DNA of 55,000 nt from Apostichopus japonicus (Eukaryota > Echinodermata > Holothuroidea > Aspidochirotida > Stichopodidae): NCBI RefSeq assembly GCF_037975245.1, contig NC_092567.1, positions 22,079,876-22,134,875 of the forward strand, written 5' to 3'. Each line of letters opens with the position of its first letter. The first letter of the stretch is position 1. Below the pieces are notes generated by a model, which did no database searches, was not told where the DNA came from, and saw nothing but the letters and a program-made list of their open reading frames with translations. A program made the position numbers and the translations under genes. This document shows, in pieces, positions 1-13,200 of the stretch.

Positions 1-179
1 GTGGTAGTTGGTATGGGTCTAGTGCAGTGCAGTATACATTACATTAGTTATACGGTAGGCTCAATTCGTAAAACTGCTCTTAATATGGCGGGGATTGAAG
101 CTCAACCAGTTCTAGACAGAATATAATGCACTAACCGCACCGCACTGTACTTCCCGCCACATAATCCCAGGAGCTCAAA

Positions 180-640
180 CTGAGGGCGTAATTGATGATA
201 TCATTAAATATGGCCGAATTCGTGACATGTACGCCATATTTGATGATATCAATAATTGGAATTTATGATATCATTAAATATGGCCGAATTCGTGATATGT
301 ACGTCATACTTTTTGATATCATTAATTTAAATACAGATATCTGAAATTGAATTTATGATATCTTGAATTGAATTATTGATATCTATAATAGTTCATCTAT
401 TTTAAGATATCACAAATTCAATTCTTGATATCAGAAAGTTTAATTATGATATCATCAAATAAAATAATGATATCAATAATTTCCTTGCACCAATTAATGA
501 TATCATCAAATATGACGTACATATCATTAAAACAATTTCAGATATCATGAAATAATTCATGATATCATTAAATAATTGTTGATATCATTAAATAATTGTT
601 GATATCATTAAATAATTGTTGATATCATTAAATACTGAAT
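180..640. repeat. GATATC palindrome array with ~21-bp period
   Basis: I count 17 copies of the palindrome GATATC between 197 and 626. Long runs are spaced exactly 21 bp (315, 336, 357, 378; then 406, 427, 448, 469). A terminal run is spaced 20 bp (541, 561, 581, 601, 621). The sequence between palindromes varies, except in the last five units, where a 20-bp unit repeats almost exactly. Segments 223-250 and 499-526 are inverted copies of each other. It is a diverged minisatellite whose palindrome is better kept than its spacers. No ORF in it looks coding. Confidence 0.85.
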
Positions 641-1299
641 ACAAAATAAAATGGCGTGCCATACGAACTGTTGTATTAGACGCAGTTGTAATTGATTTTC
701 CTTCATGAATATGAATGAAATGCGACGAGGTGTGGTGTATATATATATGACGCATACACAATCTGTATTCATTCATAAAAAGGTAAACTCTTGGATTAAA
801 GGTCACATTTGCGTAGCGTGATTCTTATGATAGTTACAGCTACTTGTGTACTCTGGCAGAACGATTCATAGACTTAAATAGTTTAGTCAGTGGTTTTTGT
901 ACCTGCGATGTTCGGTACTGAATATCCACTTTTTATATATGCATACTGACTTTATTACAGTACACAGATACTTGTGAGCTTGGAACATGTGTCGTTTCTT
1001 ACTACTTTTGGACTGGCAGAATCGATCGGATTTAATTTGATATAATATTAATTACAGTAATTGATTGATTGACTGACTGATTGATTGAAACCAGGAGGAA
1101 CGGTAATCGACTAAAGTGGCCAGGTTTGGACAACACTGCAAGATCTTGAAAAACGTCAATAAAACATTAAAGAAAAAAGAGAAAAAAGTTAAACCACGAA
1201 ATTAAGTGTGACTTTGTGTCACTTACTTTCATATATCGACTGGATAGAGAAAACTTTTTTTTTATTGTGGTAAAAACAATGACCAAGTTAGATATTACC
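641..1299. other. Upstream region of the TNFR-like gene
   Basis: No gene is visible. This stretch is presumably promoter and 5' untranslated sequence of the gene whose first ATG is near 1279-1300. I could not place a convincing TATA box or initiator. A short (GATT) run lies near 1060-1090. Confidence 0.35.
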
Positions 1300-4200
1300 A
1301 TGGAGGTGCTGGTCTATGTTTCGGCACTCCTACTTATTTGTGCAGGTACATTAGCACCTCCTGATTTGGATGATAGTTACATGCAGGATCGTTTAGTAAA
1401 AAACTTTGGTTGTAAATTTGGTGAAAGTCGACTGCATGTGAAAAATGGACCTAATTGTCCATGTGGTGACTATGCAGTAAACTGCCACAAGAAGGACACT
1501 TACAAACAAGATATTGAGCAAAGGAAACCGCCATTTTGGGGCAGGGATGGGAAGCTGTAAGTATATATTTAATTATCTTTATTTAGTCAGTATTGTTGCT
1601 TATTAAGTAGGCCTAGTGCATGGTATAATTGTTTGATTAAAAACATAAATAAATTTAAAATAAGTGCGCGCAATAGGTATCAATGGACAGTGCGCGCATT
1701 GTACATATCCGAAGATGCTATATAGAAGTAGGCCTACTAAGAAAAAAGAAAATATAAAAATGGCTGCAGAGGCAAGCATATATCACTTTCGGGAAACGAT
1801 AGCTATGAAAACGGGATGAACGAACGTTCGAACCTTGATGAATTTCGCTGGACCCAGGTATCACCTATGTGCATATGGTTTTACAGCCACGTGACAAGTC
1901 TGCAGTCCTAGTATATATACTTTTGTGAAAATTTAACGAATGGAAAGAACAGCATACACACAAAGATGAAGTAGGTACCTTTACTACGATTTATGTAAAA
2001 TTACTATAAATACAACTACAAACAATCCAAGTTCTTGCGTGTTTCGGAATTACTCATCAAAAGAAGATAACTTGATACTAATATTATGCGTTAGTGACAA
2101 AACTTGCATGGTTGTATATATGTTTACGTTTAACACACTCAGCTTGGTATGAAAATACACGCTGTGAGTAAGATCACACTTTTCCCGACTTTGCTAAGTA
2201 CACTAATATAACGCAACTATTACTTGCAATACCCATTCTACGCGTTCCTTCATTTGCGCTAAAAAAAATGTGAGTTAAAATATTCCTTTGATCTATCACG
2301 TGAGTTCAGCAACCATACGTTTGGTTATTTTTACTGTCGATGTGAGTAAAACTTCACGAATAACTTCGCGATGCAAATGTTCTCGTGACAACGGTTGACT
2401 CGCTTTTCTGCTTCCGAAGGACAAATCAGTCGTCGTTTTAGGCAAGTTGTTGGCCAAAATTTCGCCAAAGACAAACACAGAGTACGCTAAAGAGTGTAAT
2501 TTAATGTTCATGTAAATATAATAAAGTGTTCTAAAGAATTAAAGCCGTAATCGCCAATACACTGTCAACTTTGTGTGGCGGGCCATTCAAGGATAATGTA
2601 TAGGCTATACGTTTAACCATATAGGCTACCACAAAGTATTGTGATAGGCCCCATAAAGTCCTTCAAGGATAGCCATATCGGTACTAACGCCGGTTATAGA
2701 GATAGGTGTTTATATGTATGGTGAACGCTGCATGGTACAAGCCTACCCCTGCTTCTTTTGCCAAGATCTTGGAATGTAAAAGACTCGCTAGCGAGCATAT
2801 ACTCTTTCTGCCAGTGATATTCCATTTTATGTAACGGGCAACGGTCTTGTTGTTCAACCCTGGCTTTAGCAGTAAAGTGTGCTAGCCAAGGCTAAGGCTA
2901 TTCTATTGAACACTTAAATTTTACAAATACAGTCAAGTTGGGCAAATAATAACGTCACACAGACCTTGATAGTACACACTTTATTAAGAAGGTAGTTGTA
3001 GCTTAGGCTATAACCAGTAATTCAGGCGATCAAAAATCAAAACTTATCTTTAAGTCAGCTAATGGCCTACCTAGGCTTAGGCTATAAATTATAAATAAAT
3101 TATAGGTAACCTATACCTCTAATTCTGATTTTAGGGAAATTAGGATAATGACTTAACTATGGATGAAAATCAAAACTTGGTATACATGTGTTTCCAATGT
3201 CATCAGTATCAGACTGTGATATTTAGAAGATTAATTCAGCACTTACGGTTAGTTCATGAACACGAGCCAAATTTTAGTGTTAGGTGTGGGATACATGGTT
3301 GTGAAAAAGTATACACTAAGGTGGATTCCTACATAAAACATATACAACGTAACCACAGAGGGTTTCAGATTGATGCTCCTTCCAATGCAATTGAAGAAAA
3401 TTGCTTGCAAGACTACCATTGTGAACCATCTGTTGCAAATACAGAAAAAGAACAAATACTGTATGATCCTGGAATAGAAATAGGTTCAAACAGAGATAAC
3501 GAAGAACAACTAGAACATACAGGACAAAATATCCAGGATGCTGTAGGCTTGTTTACCTTGAAATTAACAGAAAAACACAGCTTGCCAAGGACAACAGTAA
3601 GTACACTATTGAAAGATATACATTCATTACTTGCAACAGCTCAAAATCAACAATTTGCACAAGTTAATGCTGCATTAGAAACAGAAGGACTCAACACAGA
3701 AAGGACTAGTGTCATATTAGATATTCTAGAAAGGAATTCGCCACTCTCTGCCCTAGATTACTTCAGCAGTGAGGCTCATCAGAAAGAATTTGTTTTGAGC
3801 AACACCAACTATGTAGCCCCAGTAGAGTACATCGTTGGCGATATCAACTGTAATGAGACTGAAGTAGCTACATACATGTATGTTCCTATTCTGGAGAGTC
3901 TTAAATCTCTTCTTAAACATAATGATGTTTTGGATGAAGTGTTAAACACACACAGGCATTGTCAAGATGGTGTCTTACAGAATTTTTGTGATGGATCATT
4001 ATATCAAAGTAATAGGATTTTTGAAACACAGCCATCATTACAAATTCAATTGTTCTTTGATGATTTTGAAGTATGCAATCCTTTAGGAAGCTATAGGAAA
4101 AAGCAAAAGCTCAATGGGATGTACTTTACAATAGGTAACTTACATGCAAAGCATAGAAGCAAGCTGAGTTCAATACAATTGGTATGGCTCTGTAAGACAA

Positions 4201-7200
4201 CTCTTTTAAAGAAATTTGGCTTAACACATGTTGCAAAACAGTTGATCACTGATTTAAAAGTTTTAGAAACAAAAGGGCTCACACTGGAGGTACATGGAGA
4301 ACAGTACAACATGAAAGGCACAGTATCATTTGTTGTGGCTGATAATTTAGGCAGTCATGGCATTGGAGGTTTCATGGAAGGTTTCACTGCCAACAGAATT
4401 TGTCGGAGTTGTATGTGCACCTACAAAAGTTTGAAGCAACCACATTTAGCAAGTCACTTCAGAGAAAGATCTATTGATGGACATGAACATCAATTGCATA
4501 TGGTGCAACAACACCCAAATTTGTCTTCGGTGTATGGTGTCAAACAAAGTTCCCCACTAAACAAGTTGTCATTCTTTCATGTTATCAATGGACTCCCTTT
4601 TGATGTAATGCATGATTTGTTAGAAGGAGTCTGCCCTCTTGTTTGGACTAAAGTTCTTACTTCCCTAGTAGAAAGAAAGCATTTAACTGTCTCCAAAATA
4701 AATGAAGCACTTCAAAATTTTAAGTATGTAGGAGCAGATAAATCATCAAAACCTTCTACTGTACTGTGGTCATCAGGAAAGGTTGTCTTGAAGCAAAATG
4801 CATCACAGATGTGGTGCTTCTGTAGGTTAGCTCCACTGATGTTTGGTAGAAATGTGCCTGCTGGAGACAATGTTTGGGAGTTGGTTCTTCAGTTAAATGA
4901 CATCCTAAGTCTTGTGTTTGCTCCAAAGCAAAGTGGTCAGATGATAGCATATTTGCATGGTGTTGTTGAAGATTTCCTTAACTACTATTTGTTGATTTTT
5001 CCAGAGGGTGGTTTAACACCAAAAATGCACTATTTAACACACTACAGTAAACAAATGGAACAGTTTGGTCCACTTGTTAATTGCTCAACAATAAGATTTG
5101 AAGCTAAACATAGCTATTTTAAAGACCTTGCTAGGAAAACAAAGAATCGCAAAAACCTAGCCAAAACACTTGCGTCTCGACATCAGAATTTAATGAGTTA
5201 TTACTCCCGTGCAGTAAACTTCTTCGGAACGGATAATGTAATGTCCACTGGATTAAAGGAACAAAGTGTTCTTTCATTTAGTCCGAAGATGAGAAATGTA
5301 ATAGTACAACATCTTCAAACTGACAATATACAAGTTGCATCTTCTGTTACAATCAATGGTACTTTGTATAGACCAAATTTTGTAGTAGCATCTGACGTCA
5401 TGGAAGGTGTGTTGGTCTTCGCAAAAATAGAGACAATATGGTTACATAACTCAGAAGCATACTTTTTGGTAAAGAGCTTTATGGATTGTAAATTTCATCG
5501 TACTTATTACTGTTACATTGCAACAGAAAAATTATCGGGGCCTTATCTGTTAAAACCGGAAAATATGTTAGACTATCATCCCCTGTCTGTTGGCTCAACT
5601 GAATATGGTTTATGTTTGGTTCAAAGGTACAGATATGTAAAAGAATTTCCATAATTATGTTAAATGGAATTATCTACCTCTCTTCTTATTTCATTTACAG
5701 TTACAATGGCAGTTTGTTCAGAACTGTCATTTGCGATTTCATTTCTTAAACCTGAAGAATTTGCAAAGGCAATGGACTTTTGTGGATCATTAATATTAGA
5801 CGTAACTGATACAGTGATGGGAGAAAATAGGACAATAGTGTGCTTTAAAGTTACAGCCTTTCTTAATGTTGTAAATCTTTGTTTCACAGAACATTGGGAT
5901 GTAAGGGTACATGTTTTAAATAATACCTGTGTTTGAAGAAGTCCGTACAGTACAAAATATGGCCATTGTCTTATTAGTGTCCTTTGGAACAGAACACCGG
6001 GTTCTATCAGCAACGCAAAATGAGGTCATTACCAAAGTTAGAGATCTATTTCATATTCCACAAGAATATGAAATTAAACTTCAACGATACAGCCAAGATT
6101 GGGGAGAGTGGCTGACGATTGATCAATCAGAGATCAAAAACAGGGACAAAGTCAGAGTGCAAAGCTGCATTATGGACTTGACTAATATTGCAACTTGCAG
6201 TACACTTACAAGTGACCCAGTTCCAGCTTGCTCATCTATCTTCAGTAGTGTGATGGAAGATTCACTAGAAAATGACCCCTTTTCTTCACTGGAAAGTGAA
6301 ATAGAGCCGGTGGCAACAACAAACCAGACAAGTCCTTTCACAACCAGTGCAGAGGAATCAGAACCACCTACCACTAGAGCAAAAACGGCTACTGGACGGT
6401 AAGTTGCATGCACAGCATGTCAAAATTCTTTAAAGACCAGTGCTTTAAAATCTTTCTCGTTTCCTTACAGGCTGCTATGCATTTCAGCAGCTCTAGACTC
6501 ACTGAGATTAAGTAAGTTGTATCAATCCCACTGCCATAAAACATTAAGCTACTAAGCATATAATGAAGCAACTTTATAAACTATTGTACAGGAGGCCTAC
6601 TAATATTTACAATTGCCCAAAATGATATGCACAAATGCATGCTTAAAAGAATATGCCAGATCAAACTTCCCTTTTGATATGTTAAAGAGGAACATAATCT
6701 AAGGATTCTGGGTAAATTTGCATTTAATTTCATTGCTTTGTACCGTTTTGAGATATTGATAGTTGAAGTTGCCACTTTTCATGCCAAAAGTGAACTTGCG
6801 AGCAAACAGGTGTGACGTCATTGTTGCATACTGATAAATAATGATTTGTTTTCCTTTAACATTTACGTCTAATTTTATACTCCACAATTGGATGCATCCA
6901 TAATGTGAATGTACCATAGGTATTGGTATTTTGTTAACTTCACATCCCTTTTAGACACACTACTAGAAACCCTATCCAATCAAAGGTCAAATCAATAGAC
7001 TGAAAAATAAAGAAAAAACAAAACATTATTTGTCAGTGTGCAACTATGACATCACACCTGTTTGCTTCAAGTTCACTTTTGGTAGAATATCAAATAACTT
7101 CAGCTGTCAATATCTCGAGAACAGTACATACTGTAGGAATTGAATACAAATTTCACTAGCATGCTTTGATTATGTTCCTCTGTAACATACCAAAACAAAA

Positions 7201-10200
7201 GTTTGACCTGGACTTTACTTTTAAATATGATCATTGTGGTACCTGCTGAATAGGTTTTACATGCTCAAGACCAACCTATTTAAGTGGCAATATTGAAGTT
7301 GGATTATGTGTTTAATTTAGAACCATAAAAATTTACCGTGAGTGAAGATAATGTCCATGAAACATAATATGCTGATGCATTTCTGAAATATCACCAGCAG
7401 AGATTAAATAAGAGTACTGACATTTTGGAGGATTATGAAAGGTCAGATTTCAGTACAACTGACAGCATGTACATAGCAGTTTCTGGAATTGATTAAACAG
7501 TTAATTAATTACTAATAATTAGGTTAGTAAAAAACGTGATTGTAACAATGAATCAATCTCAGTTAGCTCGAGGGCATCTCATGTCAGAATATCATATGCG
7601 TAAGATTGACACAAGTTCCTGCGCAACCAGAAATGTAATCACAGAATCTAATATGTTGCCATTTTCCCCCCATTGACATTGCTTTGATGCAGATTGGTGG
7701 TATGCTTTTACAGCATTCCATAGGATTGAAACCACATATTTTACATTCTTGACAGGGGTGGGGCTGACAAAATTATTAAATGGGGCAAATAGGGAGGGGC
7801 CACCAAAGCTGTAAAGACTTAAGTGTTGGGCTTCAAAAGATGTTATCCACACAAGAGAGTATTATATATGATTATTGCTGTTATTATTAATACAGTACTG
7901 TAGTATTGTTGTTGTTGTATATCTATTTTTAATTATAATGTGTTTAAGGGGAAAGGCCACTGGGGGGTGGATCCAAGTGATGGCTGGACTGTACTCGGGC
8001 TATTAAAGCATTGTGCCTAACCCAATTTCAACTACAAGACAAGTCTTAATAGCTTATATCTAAATTGCAGTGTGAAACTGGAGTTGAAATCATGGCCTGT
8101 CGATGTTAAGATACCATGTGAGAATATGTCACCACAACTACGCAGTACTCTTGATCAGGGAATCTTCCCTACAACGAAGCAAAGAAGACAACTAATCCAA
8201 GTCTTGTATGACTATATGCTACAGTTTGGAAGGTAATATACATGTTATTGATCATATAAAACCTAGGCATTTTTGAGACCTAAACAGTAACATATTTTCA
8301 TCCCCAACCCATACACCAAGCATTCTGTATGAATAATCAACAAACAGGTATACGATCCTACCACTCATCTAGTTGGGTATACATTAAAGCTGTATGCTCC
8401 ATGAGTTGGACTACAATAAATGCTAGCATGTTTCTAGCACTATGTGGTTTGCAGTAGGATACCGTTATGCTAGAGATTTTTCAAAGCACATGTTTTCATC
8501 ATTTAATGTGGATGTAATCATTTGAAGTAAACAAGAATTTATCCTTTAAATATCAACTACTGTATGAGCTAATTGATCTTTTTGTAAACTGAGTGTGAAA
8601 ATTTAGTGTACATTTAGTATCAGACATTTCACTGAACATGTTGCAGGGAATATAGTTTTTCTATTTTGCAATAAACAGTTTTGAGGATTACATTATTTCT
8701 ATCTTACAGTACATTGTTTAAAAGCACTACACTGGATCACTTTTGCATTTGTGTGGTACTTTGTATTCAATATCTTCTATAGTTAATTATATAAAATGGA
8801 GAATGAGAGAATCATCCTGGAAGCTGTATGTTTGGAGAATCATAACAAATGTAAAATATGTTTGTTTCTACAGATACCCCAGCAGATTTCATTATGAACA
8901 GGTTGCACAACAACTGATTAAGGAGTACCCATGCCTAGCACAAAACAACATACCATCAGCAAAACCATATGTAAGTCCTTCAAAGGTAATCTGAATATTT
9001 TGATGTATATATTTATATACATATGAGCATATTGTTCTTAGTACAATTCAAAGGTCAGTTGGGTCAATTTTGAAGCATATAAAACATGTTGATATCCTTG
9101 TGGAGGGATGCTTACAGATATATAATAGTTGTGGATGTAACACATTGAGTACAAGAGGCCTATTGTCTTGGTAAAGGTGAAATGTCATCTGAGGTCAACA
9201 TATGTCAAATGGTGTAATTGTAAACCTGATATCTCAAGTAGGAAAGCTTTATGGGATCTCACAGTTGGTACCTAGATGTACTACATGTAGTGCAAGAAAC
9301 CTACTGTCTTGATGGAAGTCAATAGTCACCTGAGGTCAGAAGATGTCAAAAATTGTATATGTGTTATTTGCCACATCCTTAAGATTCTGTCAATCTAGTC
9401 CTAGCATCATAGATTTTTTTTTATAAAAGCTAGAGTGAACAATAGCCCATGAAGCTTGACATAAGTGAAGAGCTAATATAGGCTGTGAGGCACTATAAGA
9501 TAAATCCACATGAGCCAATCAGTGGTTCACAGCAGCTTAGGAGCTACTGATGGGTGGGGTTGCTGGCCCCCTCACCCAGAAGCACATCTTAGCAGTGCAG
9601 TGGAAGAAGTGCACTATACATGACCTAAACTGAGAACATCTGGAGATTCAGAACAGTTGGGCATCCAGATGGCAGATGAACACTTCTTGGTCAAGGATTG
9701 GGTGCCTATAAAATACACCAACCACTCATCAATTTCATCAAATCCTCAGTGCACTGTTCATTTTTCTGGTTGGCCCATTATATTTCCCTGCATCTTCACC
9801 CTTATGTTTTGAGTGCATAGCATATGTGCATTTTGTTTTCCCTGTTACAAATTTTGTTTTTCCTTTGCATTGTTAGGATTATTGGAAACTAAAAATTTCC
9901 GACAAGTTTAGGAATGAACGGAAAAGTATGGGAAACTTGGTTGATGAAGAGAGACGAAGGAAGGTCAGGAAAGTCTCACACCAACCTGAACTTGAAGGCG
10001 AAGATCATGGCAGCATTATGATGCACATAAAGTAGGGAAGCAAAAATTATTTTTTAACATTCTTTTCTTAGTAGCTATTTACAGTCATTTTTATACCCAA
10101 ATGAGGAGTTCAAGTTAATTACATTAATAGAACATTTGGAGATTATACATTAATTTACTTACAGGGTTCTGCTCATTGAATTATAACACAGTACTGTTCA

Positions 10201-13200
10201 AAACTTGTTTGCAGGAATACCATAGTTTTTAAATCTCAGCAGCAAAACACCTTGTGCATGAGTTGGTCTGTCATCTTTCATTTTTGGTTTGATGAGAATG
10301 GTAACCAATGCATTCATGATCGTGTGTATATGTATGCATATGTGTGTATGTTGTGCTTTGCTTGTAAACAGGACATCTCAAGAAGGGAAACTTGGATAGG
10401 TGTCACGTTTGGTATGTGCATGTACCCTATGGAGAAAAGAGACACATTCCTTTCCGTGCAGGTCAAAGGCCACTATTCAAAATGTGAGATTCTTCAGTTT
10501 AATCAGCATTTTGTGTCATTGAAACCTGAATGCATTTTGCGTTTCTGGTCAAAAGCAAATTCACTTCTGTCATCAACACTTCAATGTACTTTATTTTTTT
10601 GTGTACCTAGATGGATGCAAGATGAGAGTACAAAGAAGACTCCAGATTGGAAGAAAGTAAAAGCCTTAATGGAAATTACATTCCATGAACGACGAGGCGA
10701 CATCACCAACAAGATGATGGTACAGGACATTAAGGAAAAGTACCCATTTCTCTTTAGCATTACTGAGGTATGATTATTTACTATGTCCATTTATAGCTAT
10801 AGCTGTTTGACTTGAAAAGAATTTCAACTTTATTCAGTTGATCGATATACAAGACATTATAAGATAAATTGTGTGTACTGCCTTCTTTCCCTCCAGGACA
10901 CTGCTGGGTTGAACATATTTAAGACGTTTCTGATATGCAGATAACATAATCACTATGTCATGTTTTATCAAATGAAACTTTCGATACTTAACTTTAAAGG
11001 TTAGAATATAATGATGCATCTGTGAATGTCAAAGCAAGGAATCCTGTCAGAACTAATGAGGGGAATGGTTTTGTTTTTCTCTCCATACGATATATAGAAT
11101 TAACCTATAGTAGAGTGATAAGTATATACCTGTAAATTGTATCCGCCAAGAATGCAGTACAAGAGTGGATGTTGACCATACTCTACCAGATAATCCCATT
11201 CTTGAGATATGAGGAAGAACAACTGTGAACCAGTCAACTAAATATCAAAGCAGTAGAATAACTATAGCATTACATTGACCCTACTCTATCTTCTACAGAT
11301 TCACAATGAGTTTGAGAGGATTAATGGTGTTGCTGGTGTGACAACAATTACAAAGAACTTGAGGCCATTTGTCGAAGGTATTTTGCACTTCCCATACAAG
11401 GACAAACATGCTGAAAATTTCATCAAGACAACATTTGCAAACAAGTTGACAGAAGCTGTAACAATGGAAAAGGCTGAAGGTACATACATGTATAATGAAG
11501 ATGGTGTAGAAGCTGTTTAAACCATCATATTTACAAATTCTATGCATCACAGATAACTGATTTTTGAGGCATTCAAGTTGAAAAGTATTGATCCACTGTT
11601 AGGTCATCACTAATGACCTGGTCTACATTTTGCCTTCTAACATTACTAGAGGTTTTCAGTAGCGATTTCTCAGAAGATGTTGTGCACCCTCCTAAATTTT
11701 CCACATAGACCAAGGACTCATAGAAAATTAAGTACAGTGCACTACATACTGTATACCTTTAACTGAACTTGAGATGGTGAAAAAGTAAGATGGCTTAATA
11801 ATAGATTTTGTCTTATCAAATAGCACAATGAATGGGTCTCTGAAGTATGCGGCTTGTTACCTGTATTTCCCAGGAATGCCATTCTGTTGAATGTTATTTA
11901 ATTACACTCTTTTCAGTTACCATGATATGGAACTATTGGCATATCACTCAATGTCAATCTGGTAGAATTTTCCCTCTTTGAAATTAGTAGTCTGTAGATA
12001 TATTGATTGTTTGTTCTAAATTTTTATTCCCAATTTACTCCCAAATAGAGATCAAAATAATCGCTGCACTGTCTTTACTGCCATCACTGTTTAAGAAGAA
12101 TCCATCATCAATCATGGGCACCAAAGATGAGCACAGTAACGTAAGTTTTTTACATATTCACTACTGAAGTGGCAATACATGTTATAATGCACAGATACAT
12201 TTGTAAATCTATTCAGGGTTTGTAAGATTAAAAGCATGTGTACTGTATATCAAAGATTTCTTAGCAAAGTACGTAGAAATCTATGAAATGTTGATGGTTT
12301 TGTGTATGTAAACATTGGAGTGTTACTACCGACTTGACTTGCGTGTGTTAATGCTGCTTTCAAAAACAGTAACACAAAATGTACAAGTTGGTTGAACATC
12401 AAATTTGGGATGTAGATTGCCAATGGTGAGCAGAAAAAACGAATTGCTTCCTTGCAGGTCAAAGGTCATTTGATGTCAGAAGAGTTCACGTTCAGTGCAG
12501 GTCCTTCAACCTACATTTATATTGATGTTATAGGGCAAGTTATCGGTACAAATTTTTCACTTTTCTTTACACCATTTTTATATTCCCTCTTTTAATGTCA
12601 TTTCAGGAGAACTTAGCACCATTTTTATTGGTCAGCAGCAAGAACATCTTCGAGGCAGATGGATTTGTAGTCAATTGTGAGCAAGTGGAGGTATGCAGTT
12701 GTAAAACTTTCATGGAAGGACTGGCTTTACTTGTAGAATCTTTTTGGGTATTTGACATGCAATACCCAAAGGCAACTAAAGACATTTATAACTTTATGGA
12801 ATGCTGCTTGTTCAAACTGAAAGCAGTCAAACCATCACGATGTGTGTATTCAGTTTTAACTAAGCTTTCATTCCCAGACAGTACCTGATAAAATTTGCTG
12901 AAAACTTTGTCTTTGATATTAAACCTTCATCATTCCATTCTGTGTTGTTATTGTGACTGTTTTAAGTCTTATGTTTTCTAAATATGTAGCTTTACTATAA
13001 TTTCACTCTGAAAGTGTTATCTTAAAGTACAATGGATTTCATTATGTGAATCTCATACTTTAAGTGTCAATAGAAGAAATCTTACATTCATACCCCTTAG
13101 TAAAGTCAGTAAGTACTCCATTTAAAGAAGAACAATTGATACAGAGATGTTAAGATAAAGGGAATGCTATTTAGATGTAAGAGGAACATTGAGTTATTAC

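Noticed and set aside
197-626. CRISPR-like array
   Set aside because: Regular spacing but a 6-bp palindrome in an animal genome; no long repeats, unique spacers or cas genes.
5706-5936. 76-codon ORF between the zinc-finger and SAMD3-like genes
   Set aside because: No recognised domain and out of frame with the next gene; kept only as a possible upstream ORF.
12455-12560. An extra SAMD3-like exon after the TTGCAG at 12455
   Set aside because: Joining exons at 12140 and 12607 already keeps the frame, and the stretch looks like repeat sequence.
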